Part shown: one piece after another, positions 42,945 through 52,451 of the stretch
Layout: every line of letters begins with the position of its first letter
Numbering within the stretch: position 1 is the stretch's first letter
Assembly: GCA_023425025.1 (NCBI GenBank)
Contig: JAFADG010000014.1
Coordinates: 16,787 to 80,786, forward strand
DNA from: Bacillota bacterium
GTDB taxonomy: Bacteria > Bacillota > Clostridia > Christensenellales > Aristaeellaceae
Reading direction: 5' to 3'
DNA: 64,000 bases
Translations under genes and position numbers: made by a program
The notes under the pieces: model-generated
Seen by the model: only the letters and a program-made list of their open reading frames with translations
Database searches by the model: none
Told to the model about the DNA's origin: nothing

Positions 42945-43916
42945 TTTGTTGGGCTATCAGCAAAAACAAGTCGTAGAGGTAACCGGACAGGAGGCCGCCC
43001 ATCACAATGTACAGCACATACAGGGCGACGGCGCGTTTTTTCATGAACGTGGCCAGCCCGGCGATCACCCATGCGCTGGTGGCGGAACCTGTGGATGATA
43101 AAGGCCAGCATGGCGCCCTCGCTCGCGCCGCTTTTGAGCAGGGATTGTATGATGGGAATGCCGACTCTGTTGTCAGGTAAAGGGGCAGGCCGATCAAAGA
43201 GGCCAGGGAACAGCAGCAATGCTGTTTTTCCCAAACAACACGGAGATGATCGAATCGGGCACAAAGTGGTTCACCAAATAGCCGACGCCCACAAAAATGG
43301 AGAAGGAAAGCAGAATCTGCTTTAGGCCCAATATAATAAAGTTATTCAAAAGCGTGGGAAGCTTCAGCTTTTCTGCCCAGTTCATAAGGGCTATTCCCTT
43401 GGCGGGCGCCGCGGCGCAGTACAGGCTTCCCGGTCAGGATTCTCCGCGATCATGGGCTCAGGCGTGCCTTCCGCCGCGCGGCAGGCGTTTGCCATGGGGG
43501 AGGGGGATACGAGGCGACGGGGCAGCCGCAAGCGCTTTGCTGGCCGGCGGGAACCGGTTCATCCGCTGTTTGCTCCTTTTCGGAGCAGGAGCACGGGCTG
43601 TTCTTTGCCCCGGCGAGATGCCGCGACTGATTGCGAAGAAAGCCGGTCCGCTTTTCGATGAGGAGCGTGACAAAGCCGGATGCCAGCCCGACCACAATGG
43701 AAGCAGCCGTCAGCGCCACAGCAAACCTGAGGCCCAGCAAACCCGACACCATCAAAAGCCGTCCGGGCTTATCAGCGGGGAAGAGGTCAAAAAAGCCATG
43801 ATGGGTCCCCAGGGCAGGGTAGTTGTCAGCATCCCGACGATCACGGCCATCGTTCCGCAAGCGCAAAAGGGTGTAATAGTAATTCCAAACATTAGTATAA
43901 AAGCGCCGATCAGCAT
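42945..43916 (-). pseudogene. YraQ/ArsP-like (DUF318) permease, frameshifted
   Basis: Pieces of one permease appear in order but in different frames. From 43916: MLIGAFILMFGITITPFCAC, then stop after SSPLISPDGF; the next frame gives LMVSGLLGLRFAVALTAASI; from 43385 a third piece MNWAEKLKLPTLLNN to LFGKNSIAAVP; then ASLIGLPLYLTTESAFP, GASEGAMLAFII and GSATSAWVIAGLATFMKKR, each after a frame change. At least four disruptions and a missing N-terminal helix. Relatives export organoarsenicals or gallium-like metals, so it was probably the last working part of this ars locus. Confidence 0.82.
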
Positions 43917-43953
43917 GTTTTATCGCAAAAATACGATGCAGTCAATGGACAAC

Positions 43954-44008
43954 TAAAAAAAGTCTGTCCCCCCGGGCTCCCTTTTCAGGGACTGTCCGGG
44001 AGGACAGG
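43954..44008 (-). terminator. Terminator of the zinc-ribbon/TPR cluster
   Basis: CTGTCC and GGACAG outer arms with CCCGG / CCGGG inside, then a T run on the minus strand. Confidence 0.65.
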
Positions 44009-44057
44009 CTTTTAATGCACTTGACAGGCGGCAGCGATGCGCTTCGGTTTTCGCGGC

Positions 44058-45920
44058 TTACGGCACGTAGCGGTTGGTGATGGAGGTCACGATGCCGTCC
44101 TTCAGGTCGTATTGCAGCAAAAGTTGGTAACCTTCCAGGTCGAGGCACGAATACCGTATGCTTTTCTGATCCTCCGACACGCGCTTGATGATGCCGACGT
44201 TGCTTCCGTCCAAATACAGGCTGCGGTCGCCATTTTTGCTTTGCGGCTGCCGCATGTCACGGAAAGCCTTGGTGATTTCCTCCTCCGAAAGCCCGATGCC
44301 TGTTTTGCGCGGCGCGCCAAACTTGCTCTGCGTCTGGAAAACCTCAATGACCACCCAGCTGTTGTTGATCGGCGCAATAACGCAGTATCCCCAGCTGTAG
44401 GTCAGCTTCTGGCACTTGTCCGGGATCCTGTCTACAGCGATAGGCTCCCGGGACGAAGGCTCCCCATTTGCCTGGACAAAGGCCTCCATGCTGGTGCCAA
44501 GCAGGGTAAATCCGCTGAACACGTCCTTGTCGTTGTACATCATCCGGAAATCGACATTGTTGATTTTGTAGCCGACCTCCATTGCGTTGGAGACCTTGCC
44601 CTTTTCGTTCACCGCGATGGCGCGCAAGGTGACCTTTCCGCCCGGCAGATAGATGGGGTCGCCGGTATACACCGGGGAATTCGTGTCGGGCATGGAACCG
44701 TCCAGCGTGTAGTGCATGGTGATATCTTTTTCCTTGCCGGGATAACGGAGCCATACCCGCTGCGCCCGCTCGTACGTATCGGGCGCAAGGCTGGCTTTGG
44801 GCGCATCCGGCGACGGCAGGGAGATGATGTAGGTCACATCCAGCGGATCGCTGAGCAAATCGCCGCTGACGCAGACAGCGCGCAGCCTTTTTTGCGGCTT
44901 ATCTCCTTCCACCAGCAGGATGGGGCCTTCGTAAGGTAGGGCATCCTTTGGAAATTCTCCGTCGCCGATAATGTACAGAATATCATAGTCCTGCGGCGAT
45001 GCAAGGTTCACCGTCTTTTCCTCGGTATAGCGTCCGGCCGCAAGATCTGTTTCCGGCATTTTGGGCAGCGTTTCATCCCGCTGCTGGCGGAAGGATAGCA
45101 AGTCTGTCTTTTCAAAAGCCAGCTTCATCAGTTCGGCGGCTTCCGGCGTGCGGTCGGCGGCCAGCAGCATTCTGATTTGATTGCGGTACGCCTCGGGCCG
45201 CTCGGGGCTGACTTCATTATACAGGCGGACATACAGCGCCTGGGCATCCTCCAGCCTGCCGTATGCTTCCAGGGCGGAGCCCAGGGAAAGAAGCCCGTCC
45301 ACATTGTTGGGATTGAGCGAATCGGCTTTTTCAAAGGCCGTGATGGCTTGTCCAATCAGCCCCTTGCCCATATACTCCTCGCCCACCTGCCAGTAGGCCT
45401 GGGCGGAGGCGTTTTGACCCATGCGCGCCAGCACCACCTGTCCTGCCGGCGTGCGGTTCAGGTAGTAAAAGCCGCCGATGACCGCAAGTATGAAAAGAAC
45501 GACCACGCCCACCAGCACATGCATCCAGTTGACCATGTGCTTTTTTACCGGGCGCACATTCTCCTGCCTGATGCGCAGACGCCGGACCTCGGATTCCGAT
45601 ATCCTGGGAATCCCGCGCCGGCTTTGGGGCCGCCCCGCGTCCTCCGAAAAGCGCGCCACACCCTTGCGGCGTTCCCTTGGCTTATCCTCCCGGTACAGTT
45701 TGGGCACGTCCCGCGCCATATCCCGCCGCGCCGCGGCCGGGGGCGGCTCAATGCGGCTGCTGCCGGCAAGCGGCTGGGAACCTTGGGAGGCTCTGCCCTG
45801 GCGGATGCCTTTCACCCCCGATTCGGGCTGGGGCTTTCTTTTCAAAAGCGTGCCGCAGCCTTCACAGGTGATGGCATCGTCGGACATATAGGCTCCGCAC
45901 TTTTCACAGAGCAACGTCAT
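44058..45920 (-). CDS. Zinc-ribbon, single-pass membrane protein with TPR and chitobiase C-terminal-like domains
   Basis: 620 residues. N-terminal zinc ribbon (two CxxC pairs: LLCEKCGAYM, ITCEGCGTLL), a basic disordered stretch, one membrane helix (about 130-152, VLVGVVVLFILAVIGGFYYL), TPR-like helices (about 175-265) and a CHB_HEX_C-like domain with MHYTLDGSMPDTNSPVYTGD. No catalytic residues seen. Last gene of a four-gene cluster. ATG is directly next to the RBS AGGAGGG; the TTG two codons on has better spacing and may be the true start. Confidence 0.78.
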   Translation of the reverse strand: MTLLCEKCGAYMSDDAITCEGCGTLLKRKPQPESGVKGIRQGRASQGSQPLAGSSRIEPPPAAARRDMARDVPKLYREDKPRERRKGVARFSEDAGRPQSRRGIPRISESEVRRLRIRQENVRPVKKHMVNWMHVLVGVVVLFILAVIGGFYYLNRTPAGQVVLARMGQNASAQAYWQVGEEYMGKGLIGQAITAFEKADSLNPNNVDGLLSLGSALEAYGRLEDAQALYVRLYNEVSPERPEAYRNQIRMLLAADRTPEAAELMKLAFEKTDLLSFRQQRDETLPKMPETDLAAGRYTEEKTVNLASPQDYDILYIIGDGEFPKDALPYEGPILLVEGDKPQKRLRAVCVSGDLLSDPLDVTYIISLPSPDAPKASLAPDTYERAQRVWLRYPGKEKDITMHYTLDGSMPDTNSPVYTGDPIYLPGGKVTLRAIAVNEKGKVSNAMEVGYKINNVDFRMMYNDKDVFSGFTLLGTSMEAFVQANGEPSSREPIAVDRIPDKCQKLTYSWGYCVIAPINNSWVVIEVFQTQSKFGAPRKTGIGLSEEEITKAFRDMRQPQSKNGDRSLYLDGSNVGIIKRVSEDQKSIRYSCLDLEGYQLLLQYDLKDGIVTSITNRYVP

Positions 45921-45935
45921 CCCTCCTATGGGCGC

Positions 45936-46619
45936 TTATTCCTGGGTGACCCTGGGCCGGTTATTGACCGGGCGGCCGTTGATCACCAGGTCAAAGGAAC
46001 AGTTCAAAAAGGCCGCGGCCTGTTCGCACATGATGATCCGCGCCAGGTAGATTTGCAGGTATTCAAGCACGGACGATGTTTCATCCATCGTTAATTCATG
46101 ACGGATGACCTTGTGTTTTCTATCCACCGTCACCTTGTTTTCCAAGATGGAATAATTTACGCGGTCATGCACATCGCCGGGATCGGGCCTTCCGTTCCTG
46201 ACCCTGGTGCGGTGGGCGTCGCTTTTGTCGCCGATCACCAGCGCGGCGCTTACCGCGCTGGAAATGGTGCCGCTCTGCTCCTCATGGTTGCCCACGGCAG
46301 TCACGATCTCCATGACATCGGTGATATCCATGCCGGCCTCCCGCAATAGCGGAAACAGCAGGATGGCGCCGTTGGGCCCGTGGTCGTGGCGGTTGACGGA
46401 ATTGCCCACGTCATGCACCCAGCCGGCGATGGCCGCCAGCTCCGTCTCCCGGGGCGAATACCCCAGCGACTTCAACACTGCGGCCGCGGTGCGGCTGACA
46501 TAGCTTACGTGCCTGGGCCCGTGGTCTGTATAGCCAAGCGCCTCCAGATAGCGGTTGCCCGCCTTGATCAGCGCCTTGATGTTTTCGTTTTGCTTGATTT
46601 CCTGGATGGTGATCATCAT
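45936..46619 (-). CDS. HD domain phosphohydrolase
   Basis: 227 residues. HD signature GWVHDVGNSVNRHDHG with further His in DHGPRHVSYVSR and VGNHEEQSG giving the metal site. The substrate is unknown; relatives hydrolyse nucleotides or cyclic dinucleotides. Strong RBS AAAGGAGG right before an ATGATG start. Sits between the HEAT-like gene and the zinc-ribbon gene on the same strand. Confidence 0.88.
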   Translation of the reverse strand: MMITIQEIKQNENIKALIKAGNRYLEALGYTDHGPRHVSYVSRTAAAVLKSLGYSPRETELAAIAGWVHDVGNSVNRHDHGPNGAILLFPLLREAGMDITDVMEIVTAVGNHEEQSGTISSAVSAALVIGDKSDAHRTRVRNGRPDPGDVHDRVNYSILENKVTVDRKHKVIRHELTMDETSSVLEYLQIYLARIIMCEQAAAFLNCSFDLVINGRPVNNRPRVTQE

Positions 46620-46676
46620 GCACCTCCTTTGCGCAGATATAAAATGCAGGCCGGTGCGTTAGACGGTAGGGGAATG

Positions 46677-47501
46677 CTACTGCATTTTCAGCAACGCGTC
46701 ATAGCCCGGATCGTCATGAAATTCCCGGTCCGGCACCTCGCCGCCCAGCCGCTCGATGGCGTTGCGAATCTCAATGTAATCCAGGTACGGCAGGTTCTGT
46801 TCCCCGGCCGCTTTCAAAAGCGCCGGCAGGGCCCGCTCGTCTCCCAGCCTGCCAAGGTATCCGGCAAACAGAGCCCGGCGTCTTTTCTCCGATTCAAAAA
46901 GCTTGACAGTCAGTTCAAACACCTGCTCATGGCCGGGATAGGCGGTCAGCACATCCAGCAGCGCCTCCTGGCCGGCCTGGTTGCACTTTGAAAGCGCCGC
47001 CAGCATATCCGGCACCGCGTACCTGCCCATGGCGGCCAGGCTTTCCAGTGCGTTGTCGCATAGCTCATCCTTTTGCCGGCGGGTTACCTGCCAGGCGATG
47101 TACAGCGCCTTGGGAGCCACGCTTTCCATTTCACGCAGCAGGCCGATGGCCGTCATCCTGGCCTCCGCCGGCGCCGACGCATCCTGGACCAGGGAAAGAA
47201 GCTCTTCTTCGGCAGCCTCACCCAGCGAAAGAATCCTTTCCTGCAAAGGGTCGGGGACCGGCACGCGCTTTACACAATACTCCCGCATCCACGTAACCAG
47301 CTCGGCGGCGTCATGGAAGCTGTTGAAGAAGGTGCCGGGCATGGCGCCGTCCAGCCAGGCGGCCGGGGTATTTAAAAACTGCAGATAGACGCCCGGCATA
47401 TCGCCTTCCATGGCCTCCAGCGTTTTGTACTCCCGGCTGTGCTCATTCATCCATTTGGAAGTATATTCGGCAAAGTGCCTGTCAAAGTCTATGCACCTCA
47501 T
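46677..47501 (-). CDS. HEAT-like repeat protein
   Basis: 274 residues, soluble, mainly helical. The second half has a run of alpha-alpha repeats, e.g. EARMTAIGLLREMESVAPKAL, ALESLAAMGRYAVPDMLAAL and LGRLGDERALPALLKAAGE. Such repeats bind other proteins. Overlaps the TPR gene by ATGA, so translated with it. No known function. Confidence 0.72.
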   Translation of the reverse strand: MRCIDFDRHFAEYTSKWMNEHSREYKTLEAMEGDMPGVYLQFLNTPAAWLDGAMPGTFFNSFHDAAELVTWMREYCVKRVPVPDPLQERILSLGEAAEEELLSLVQDASAPAEARMTAIGLLREMESVAPKALYIAWQVTRRQKDELCDNALESLAAMGRYAVPDMLAALSKCNQAGQEALLDVLTAYPGHEQVFELTVKLFESEKRRRALFAGYLGRLGDERALPALLKAAGEQNLPYLDYIEIRNAIERLGGEVPDREFHDDPGYDALLKMQ

Positions 47502-49201
47502 GCATTTTCTCCTTCCCCCGCTTGGGCGGCAAAGGGGTACACCCTGTGGATAGCGCGGATGACCCGCTGGATGCGCCGCATGGAGATGGGCAGATCCCGG
47601 ATCACCCTGGACACCTGCTTTTCACGGCCGTACCTTAATAGATACAGGATCTCAATCGCCTTGATCCATTGCAGCGTTCTTTCTCCGGCGGCGTCCTCCC
47701 GCAGGGGCCGCGGCAGCGCCTTGTATACCCCGGCCGCAAAGAACGCGGCATTCCTGGCGTCGCCCCACCGGCCCGCTTCCATCAAAAACGCCTTCAAAAA
47801 GGACCGCCACTGGGGAATGCCTTCGTATTCCCTGGGCACACAGTGCACCTGGGTGATACGCCGGCGGTAGGTGATCACATAGGGCATGGGTTCGCCCAGA
47901 CGGCTGAGCAGGAGAATCGCCCTGTGCTTCAATGCTTCGGACATGGTATCGTCTGTCAGGAGCTCCTTGACAAGGCCGGCGCTCTCTTTCCCGACGGCAG
48001 CCAGCACGCCCAGCAGCGCGCTTTGCAGCCTGTCATCCGGCAGGGTAAACGCCCAGCGGATCATCTTTCGAAGGGTAGGATCCTTGCGCCAGCGCTCCCG
48101 AAGGGCATCCTCGCCCTCGGACAGCGCCGTGGCGATCAGCTGCAGGCGGCGCTGGTTCTCCTCCCTGGGCAGGATGGGGTGATAGCTTAATGTTTTGGGC
48201 GGCGTCTCCCCGCTGTCCAGCGCCCGTTGGCAAAGATCGCGGCCATATTCGGCCAGCAGGTTGTCAGGATCGATTTGCATCACCCTCAGCCAAAGCGCCT
48301 TGGCCTTTTGCAGGTGCCCCAGGTTGTAATATGCCACTGCCAGGCTGTGCAGCGTGCCCGTTCGAAAAGGCGTCCACTTGCTTCTTTCCTGCAGGAATTT
48401 CAAAAGCAGCTCTTTTTGATTCAGCTGGCTGGCGGTATGGCAGAACAAAAGCTCCTCATAGGGGGAATTGCACCATTTGGCCGCCTCGATCAAAAAGCCT
48501 GCCGCCGCCCGGGGCTTATGAAGCATGGAAAGCGCGCAGCAAAAGGAGCATCGGGCCTGCACGCTCTGCCTGTCTTTTTTGCAGGCCGCCGCGGCATGGC
48601 CAAGCGCTTCCTCCGGCTTTCCCTCGGACAGAAGGGACAGGGACAGCATGGTCCTGACCCTTACCATATCCCTGGAAACCTTCAAGGCGCGCTTCAAATG
48701 CTCCGTCGCCTTGTGGGGCTTGTCGTCGGCAAAGGCCTTCATGCCCCGCTGTATCAACAGCTCGCCGCGGCTGCTGCCCGCGCCCAAATCCCAATCCGAA
48801 AGCATCTCCAGCATATCCCTGGCTTCCTCGGCATAGGGGCCTTCCGGGGCCAGGCGGAGATAATGGAACAGGGCGTCCAGCGCCTCTTCATTTTTTTGCA
48901 GGCCATAGTCGTTGCAGGCCAGGCCGTAATAGCATTCCGCCAGATTGGGATCATGGCTTAAAAGCCTGTACAAAAGGCGGCTGGACTGCTCAAAGCATTC
49001 CATTTCGCTGAGCGTCTCGGCCAGGTCCATTTGAATTTCCACATTGTCCGGCTCCTGCCGCATGGCGCTGCGCAATAGCTCCACCGCCTCGGGAAAGCGG
49101 AGGCTGCGGCGGTTGTCCATGGCCCGCGCGTGCCAGTAATCGGTGGAGCGGGTGATGGGTACCACGTCTCCGCGGCGGCGGGAAAAGTTTGCTTCTTTCA
49201 T
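47498..49201 (-). CDS. TPR-repeat protein
   Basis: 567 residues. Tandem TPR units across about 35-330, e.g. FPEAVELLRSAMRQEPDNVE, LAECYYGLACNDYGLQKNEE and ATEHLKRALKVSRDMVRV, then an all-helical C-terminal half. No signal peptide or membrane helix. Start ATG follows CCGGAG; the frame extends seven codons upstream. First gene of a four-gene cluster and presumably its scaffold. A TATAAT lies just upstream on this strand. Confidence 0.8.
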   Translation of the reverse strand: MKEANFSRRRGDVVPITRSTDYWHARAMDNRRSLRFPEAVELLRSAMRQEPDNVEIQMDLAETLSEMECFEQSSRLLYRLLSHDPNLAECYYGLACNDYGLQKNEEALDALFHYLRLAPEGPYAEEARDMLEMLSDWDLGAGSSRGELLIQRGMKAFADDKPHKATEHLKRALKVSRDMVRVRTMLSLSLLSEGKPEEALGHAAAACKKDRQSVQARCSFCCALSMLHKPRAAAGFLIEAAKWCNSPYEELLFCHTASQLNQKELLLKFLQERSKWTPFRTGTLHSLAVAYYNLGHLQKAKALWLRVMQIDPDNLLAEYGRDLCQRALDSGETPPKTLSYHPILPREENQRRLQLIATALSEGEDALRERWRKDPTLRKMIRWAFTLPDDRLQSALLGVLAAVGKESAGLVKELLTDDTMSEALKHRAILLLSRLGEPMPYVITYRRRITQVHCVPREYEGIPQWRSFLKAFLMEAGRWGDARNAAFFAAGVYKALPRPLREDAAGERTLQWIKAIEILYLLRYGREKQVSRVIRDLPISMRRIQRVIRAIHRVYPFAAQAGEGENA

Positions 49202-49257
49202 CGAAATTCTCCGGCGGGGCAAATGCGCCCCAGTCCATTATACCACAAACGAATGCG

Positions 49258-50157
49258 TCATGCCCGCGTCGCCTGTCTAAGCAGTTCCTTCAGGTCGCCC
49301 GTGGTAAATGCGTAATGGCTGTGGCAGAAATGGCAGCCCAGCTCCGCGCCCGTATCTTCCGCGATCAGCTGGCCCAGCTCCTTTTGCCCAAGGGTCACCA
49401 GGGCCCGCTCCATGCGCTCGCGGCTGCAGCCGCACTCATACTTTAAGGGCTGACGCTTAAGGGGGACAGGGTCCAGGCCGCGAAACCAATCCCGGGCCAA
49501 TTCCTCAATGGGAGCATAGTTCAATTCATTGCTGATGGAGGCGAACATGGGCGAGCGCAGCTCCAGCTGCTCAAGTGTTTCCTCCGTGCAGCCGGGCAAG
49601 GGCTGTACCATGAGGCCGCCGGACTGCAGCACCTGCCCGCCGGTGACCAGCACCCCCAGGGCCACCAGGGAGGGCTGCTGCTCGCTCTTGGCATAATACA
49701 TGGTAAAATCCTCGGCGATCTCGCCGGAAGCAAGCTCCACCTGCCCGATATAAGGCTCCCGGAGGCCCATGTCCTTGACGACGGTCATGCGGCCTTCCCG
49801 GCCCACCGCGCCGCCCACATTGAGCTTGCCTTCGGGGCTTGGCGGCAGCTCTACCTGCGGGTTGTCCAGGCAGGCCTTGACCTGGCCGGGAATGGAAACG
49901 GCGATCAGCGTGCCGATGGGCCCGCCGCCTTTTATGGTAACGGTCACCGAATCCCGCGGGCCCTTGAGCATGGCGCCCATCATGGCCGTGCCGGTCATGA
50001 GCCTGCCCAGGGCCGCCGTGCATACCGGCGTGGTATGGTGGATGTCCGCCGCCGCCTGCGTCAACTGCCTGGCGGTGGCCAGCAGCACCCGGGCCTGCCC
50101 ATCCATAAGGGTCATGTGAAGCAGTTCATCCTGCTGATTATATGATGGCTGTATCAT
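49258..50157 (-). CDS. hslO: Hsp33 redox-regulated chaperonin
   Basis: 299 residues. The zinc/redox switch is intact: Cys242-X-Cys244 (ECGCSRE) and Cys275-X2-Cys278 (GCHFCHSHY). N-terminal motif includes ALGRLMTGTAMMGAMLKG. Holdase activated by oxidation and heat that prevents aggregation. RBS GGAAGGA. Confidence 0.96.
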   Translation of the reverse strand: MIQPSYNQQDELLHMTLMDGQARVLLATARQLTQAAADIHHTTPVCTAALGRLMTGTAMMGAMLKGPRDSVTVTIKGGGPIGTLIAVSIPGQVKACLDNPQVELPPSPEGKLNVGGAVGREGRMTVVKDMGLREPYIGQVELASGEIAEDFTMYYAKSEQQPSLVALGVLVTGGQVLQSGGLMVQPLPGCTEETLEQLELRSPMFASISNELNYAPIEELARDWFRGLDPVPLKRQPLKYECGCSRERMERALVTLGQKELGQLIAEDTGAELGCHFCHSHYAFTTGDLKELLRQATRA

Positions 50158-50197
50158 TGTGTGATTCCTTCCATGAAAACGTTAACCAGGGTGGGTT

Positions 50198-50959
50198 TCA
50201 GCGGTAAGCTCTGGGGTCCTGCCGTTTGATGGCGGCCACATGCCAGCGCTTTTCCTTATCGCCGGGCCGCATCAAATGCCCGTCGCCGTAAAAAGAGATA
50301 CCGGAAAAGCCGGCCACCTTCAGCCAGTCGATCAATTCCTCCATGGCATGGGCACGCTGCCGCTGCTTTTCCTCCATGCGTTGGTAGCTGCCGTCCGCCT
50401 GTCTTACAAAGATGCAAAGGTCCATGTCCACCAGGCAGGTTTTGGGCGAAAAGCGGTTTTGCCACAGGTAGGTGATGTTGGGCAGATCCTCGCCCAAAAA
50501 CTGGTTGCCCAGTATGTATTGCAGCTTGTAGGGCGTGGAGACATCAAAAAACAAGCCGCCTCCCGGCCTCAACGCCTGATAGGCGGCCCGAAAAAAATCC
50601 TGCACCTGCCCTGGGGTCGTCAGGTAGTTTACCCCGTCGCAGGTGCATAGCACGGCATCCATCGCCCGGTGCAGCCGCAGGCCGCACATGTCCTGTTTCA
50701 CAAAGGGGATGGCCGCTCCCGCCTTTCGGGCCTTTTGGGAGGCCTGCCACAGCATTTCCTGGGAGATGTCAATCCCTGTAATGCCAAAGCCCATCTGATA
50801 CAGCGGGAGGGTCAGCCCGCCGGTGCCGCAGGCGCATTCGGCCACCTTGCCCTCCCGTATGCCGTGCTGTGCCATCATCTGCCTGTAAAAGTCCGCCCAG
50901 GCGGGATAGTTCACATCCGCCATCAATTCGTCATATACCTGTGCAAAGGCCGTATACAT
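50198..50959 (-). CDS. Class I SAM-dependent methyltransferase
   Basis: 253 residues. SAM-binding motif I VAECACGTGGLTLPLYQMG, a following acidic strand end TGIDISQEML, and CTCDGVNYLTTP. Starts MYTAFAQVYDELM, a common YqeM-type beginning. Substrate unknown. RBS GAGGTG. Confidence 0.88.
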   Translation of the reverse strand: MYTAFAQVYDELMADVNYPAWADFYRQMMAQHGIREGKVAECACGTGGLTLPLYQMGFGITGIDISQEMLWQASQKARKAGAAIPFVKQDMCGLRLHRAMDAVLCTCDGVNYLTTPGQVQDFFRAAYQALRPGGGLFFDVSTPYKLQYILGNQFLGEDLPNITYLWQNRFSPKTCLVDMDLCIFVRQADGSYQRMEEKQRQRAHAMEELIDWLKVAGFSGISFYGDGHLMRPGDKEKRWHVAAIKRQDPRAYR

Positions 50960-50988
50960 AAGCACCTCAAAGCTTTTGTAGCCAGGCC

Positions 50989-51165
50989 TTACCCCTGCCG
51001 CTTCCTGGAGCGCTTGACGCCCATCTTGCCGCCGATGCGGCCGCTTTCCTTCGCGGTCAGGCCGGCCCAGCCCACTTCTACCACCCGGTCCAAAAGACCC
51101 AGATCCCGGGCAATCTCATACTTTTTCCGGTCACGGGGTGTAAGCGCCTCAAACGCGTTTGCCAC
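50989..51165 (-). CDS. Alpha/beta-type small acid-soluble spore protein
   Basis: 58 residues from a GTG start 7 bases after AAAGGGAGG. Shows KYEIARDLGLLDRVVEVGW followed by GLTAKESGRIGGKMG, the pattern of divergent clostridial alpha/beta SASPs that coat spore DNA; the basic tail is VKRSRKRQG. Expected in the forespore late in sporulation. Confidence 0.85.
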   Translation of the reverse strand: MANAFEALTPRDRKKYEIARDLGLLDRVVEVGWAGLTAKESGRIGGKMGVKRSRKRQG

Positions 51166-51219
51166 CTTATCGCCTCCCTTTACGCTGGTAGCATGCGCCA
51201 AAGGGAGGCTGAAAATACT

Positions 51220-52167
51220 TTACGGCTCGTCGTCTTCCTCGTCGTCGTCATCGTCTTCCTGGCTTAAGCCCCGGTTGACCGCCGCGCCTTCGATGCGGGC
51301 GTTGATATACTTGTCAAACACCGCGTTGGTGTAGCTGGCAAAAATGAAACGGCTGAGGGAGAAGCCGATCAGCGCATAGTACACAACGACGCCAAGCAGC
51401 ACCCATTGTATCATGCCTGTAAGAAGGTATACGGCCACGGCGATCAGGAAAGGTACCACGGACAAAAGGCGCAGGCCCACCGACTGGGGCAGACGGCCGA
51501 TGGACAGCAGCAAAGCGTTGCGCAAAAGGTCTTTGAATTTGAGCTTATATGTTGTCATCAGCGGATACATATAGATCACCGCCAGGTACCAAACAACGCC
51601 CAGCATGGCGGCAAGCACCTGCGGTATGACGAAGAAAGCCTGCGTAGCGGCCATTTGGGAGTAAACTGTCCAGCAAAAGAACTGGATGATGGGCATCAGC
51701 GAAGTAAGGAAGGAAATGAGCAGCGCCTGCTTCCAGTTGGCCTTCACCGCATCCTTGAAGTCGGACCAGACAAAGGCATGCTCATCCCGCGCCCAGTTGC
51801 GGGTAACATAGCTCACCCCGGCGGTAAACGGGCCTGTAATGGTGATGGCGGGTATCAGCAGCCAAAGGTAGAGCTGAAACAGGCCTCTAAAAGCATTGAT
51901 CAGGTCTTCTTCCGCCACGGCTGCAGCTTCGCCCGCCTCGCTGGCCGTGGTTGGCCCTGCCATCATCAGCCCTACCAGAAGCAATGTCATCAGTATCACC
52001 GGCAGCCAGGCCACCGCGTACATCAGGTTCAGCCGCATGAGCCCCGCAAAGCGGATGCGCAGCATCTCCCAGAATAACTGCCATCTGTTTTTGGGTAAAT
52101 CTTCCTTGCGGTAATCCCCTTTGCCGCTTTTGCCGTAATAATAGCTGTTCATCATTTTTCCAAACAT
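51220..52167 (-). CDS. YesL/DUF624-like membrane protein
   Basis: 315 residues from the ATG after AGGAGGAATACGC. About six membrane helices, with GPFTAGVSYVTRNWARDEHAFVWSDF, the DUF624 core motif. The C-terminus is extremely acidic (SQEDDDDDEEDDEP). Function unknown; often linked to carbohydrate use or regulation. The frame continues upstream but without an RBS. Confidence 0.82.
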   Translation of the reverse strand: MFGKMMNSYYYGKSGKGDYRKEDLPKNRWQLFWEMLRIRFAGLMRLNLMYAVAWLPVILMTLLLVGLMMAGPTTASEAGEAAAVAEEDLINAFRGLFQLYLWLLIPAITITGPFTAGVSYVTRNWARDEHAFVWSDFKDAVKANWKQALLISFLTSLMPIIQFFCWTVYSQMAATQAFFVIPQVLAAMLGVVWYLAVIYMYPLMTTYKLKFKDLLRNALLLSIGRLPQSVGLRLLSVVPFLIAVAVYLLTGMIQWVLLGVVVYYALIGFSLSRFIFASYTNAVFDKYINARIEGAAVNRGLSQEDDDDDEEDDEP

Positions 52168-52451
52168 GCGTATTCCTCCTTGCCTATGCCACCGGAACAA
52201 TATCATATCATATTCTAAAAAAAAATTGAAGGGCAACCCTTGCTTTCTTTGGCAATTCCTACGCAAAAATCCATCCGGATGGCTTCCTTTCCACCCCAAA
52301 TCCGTGATACAATGGGTAGGTCCGGCAAAAAAACCGCTTGAAACCGCCGCTTCCCGCATAAAATACTGCAGCGGCGCAGCTTTTGTGGAATTTGTCGAAT
52401 GAAAAAATATTTATCTGCGTATTGCAAGAATTGGGAAGGGCGAACCGTTTT

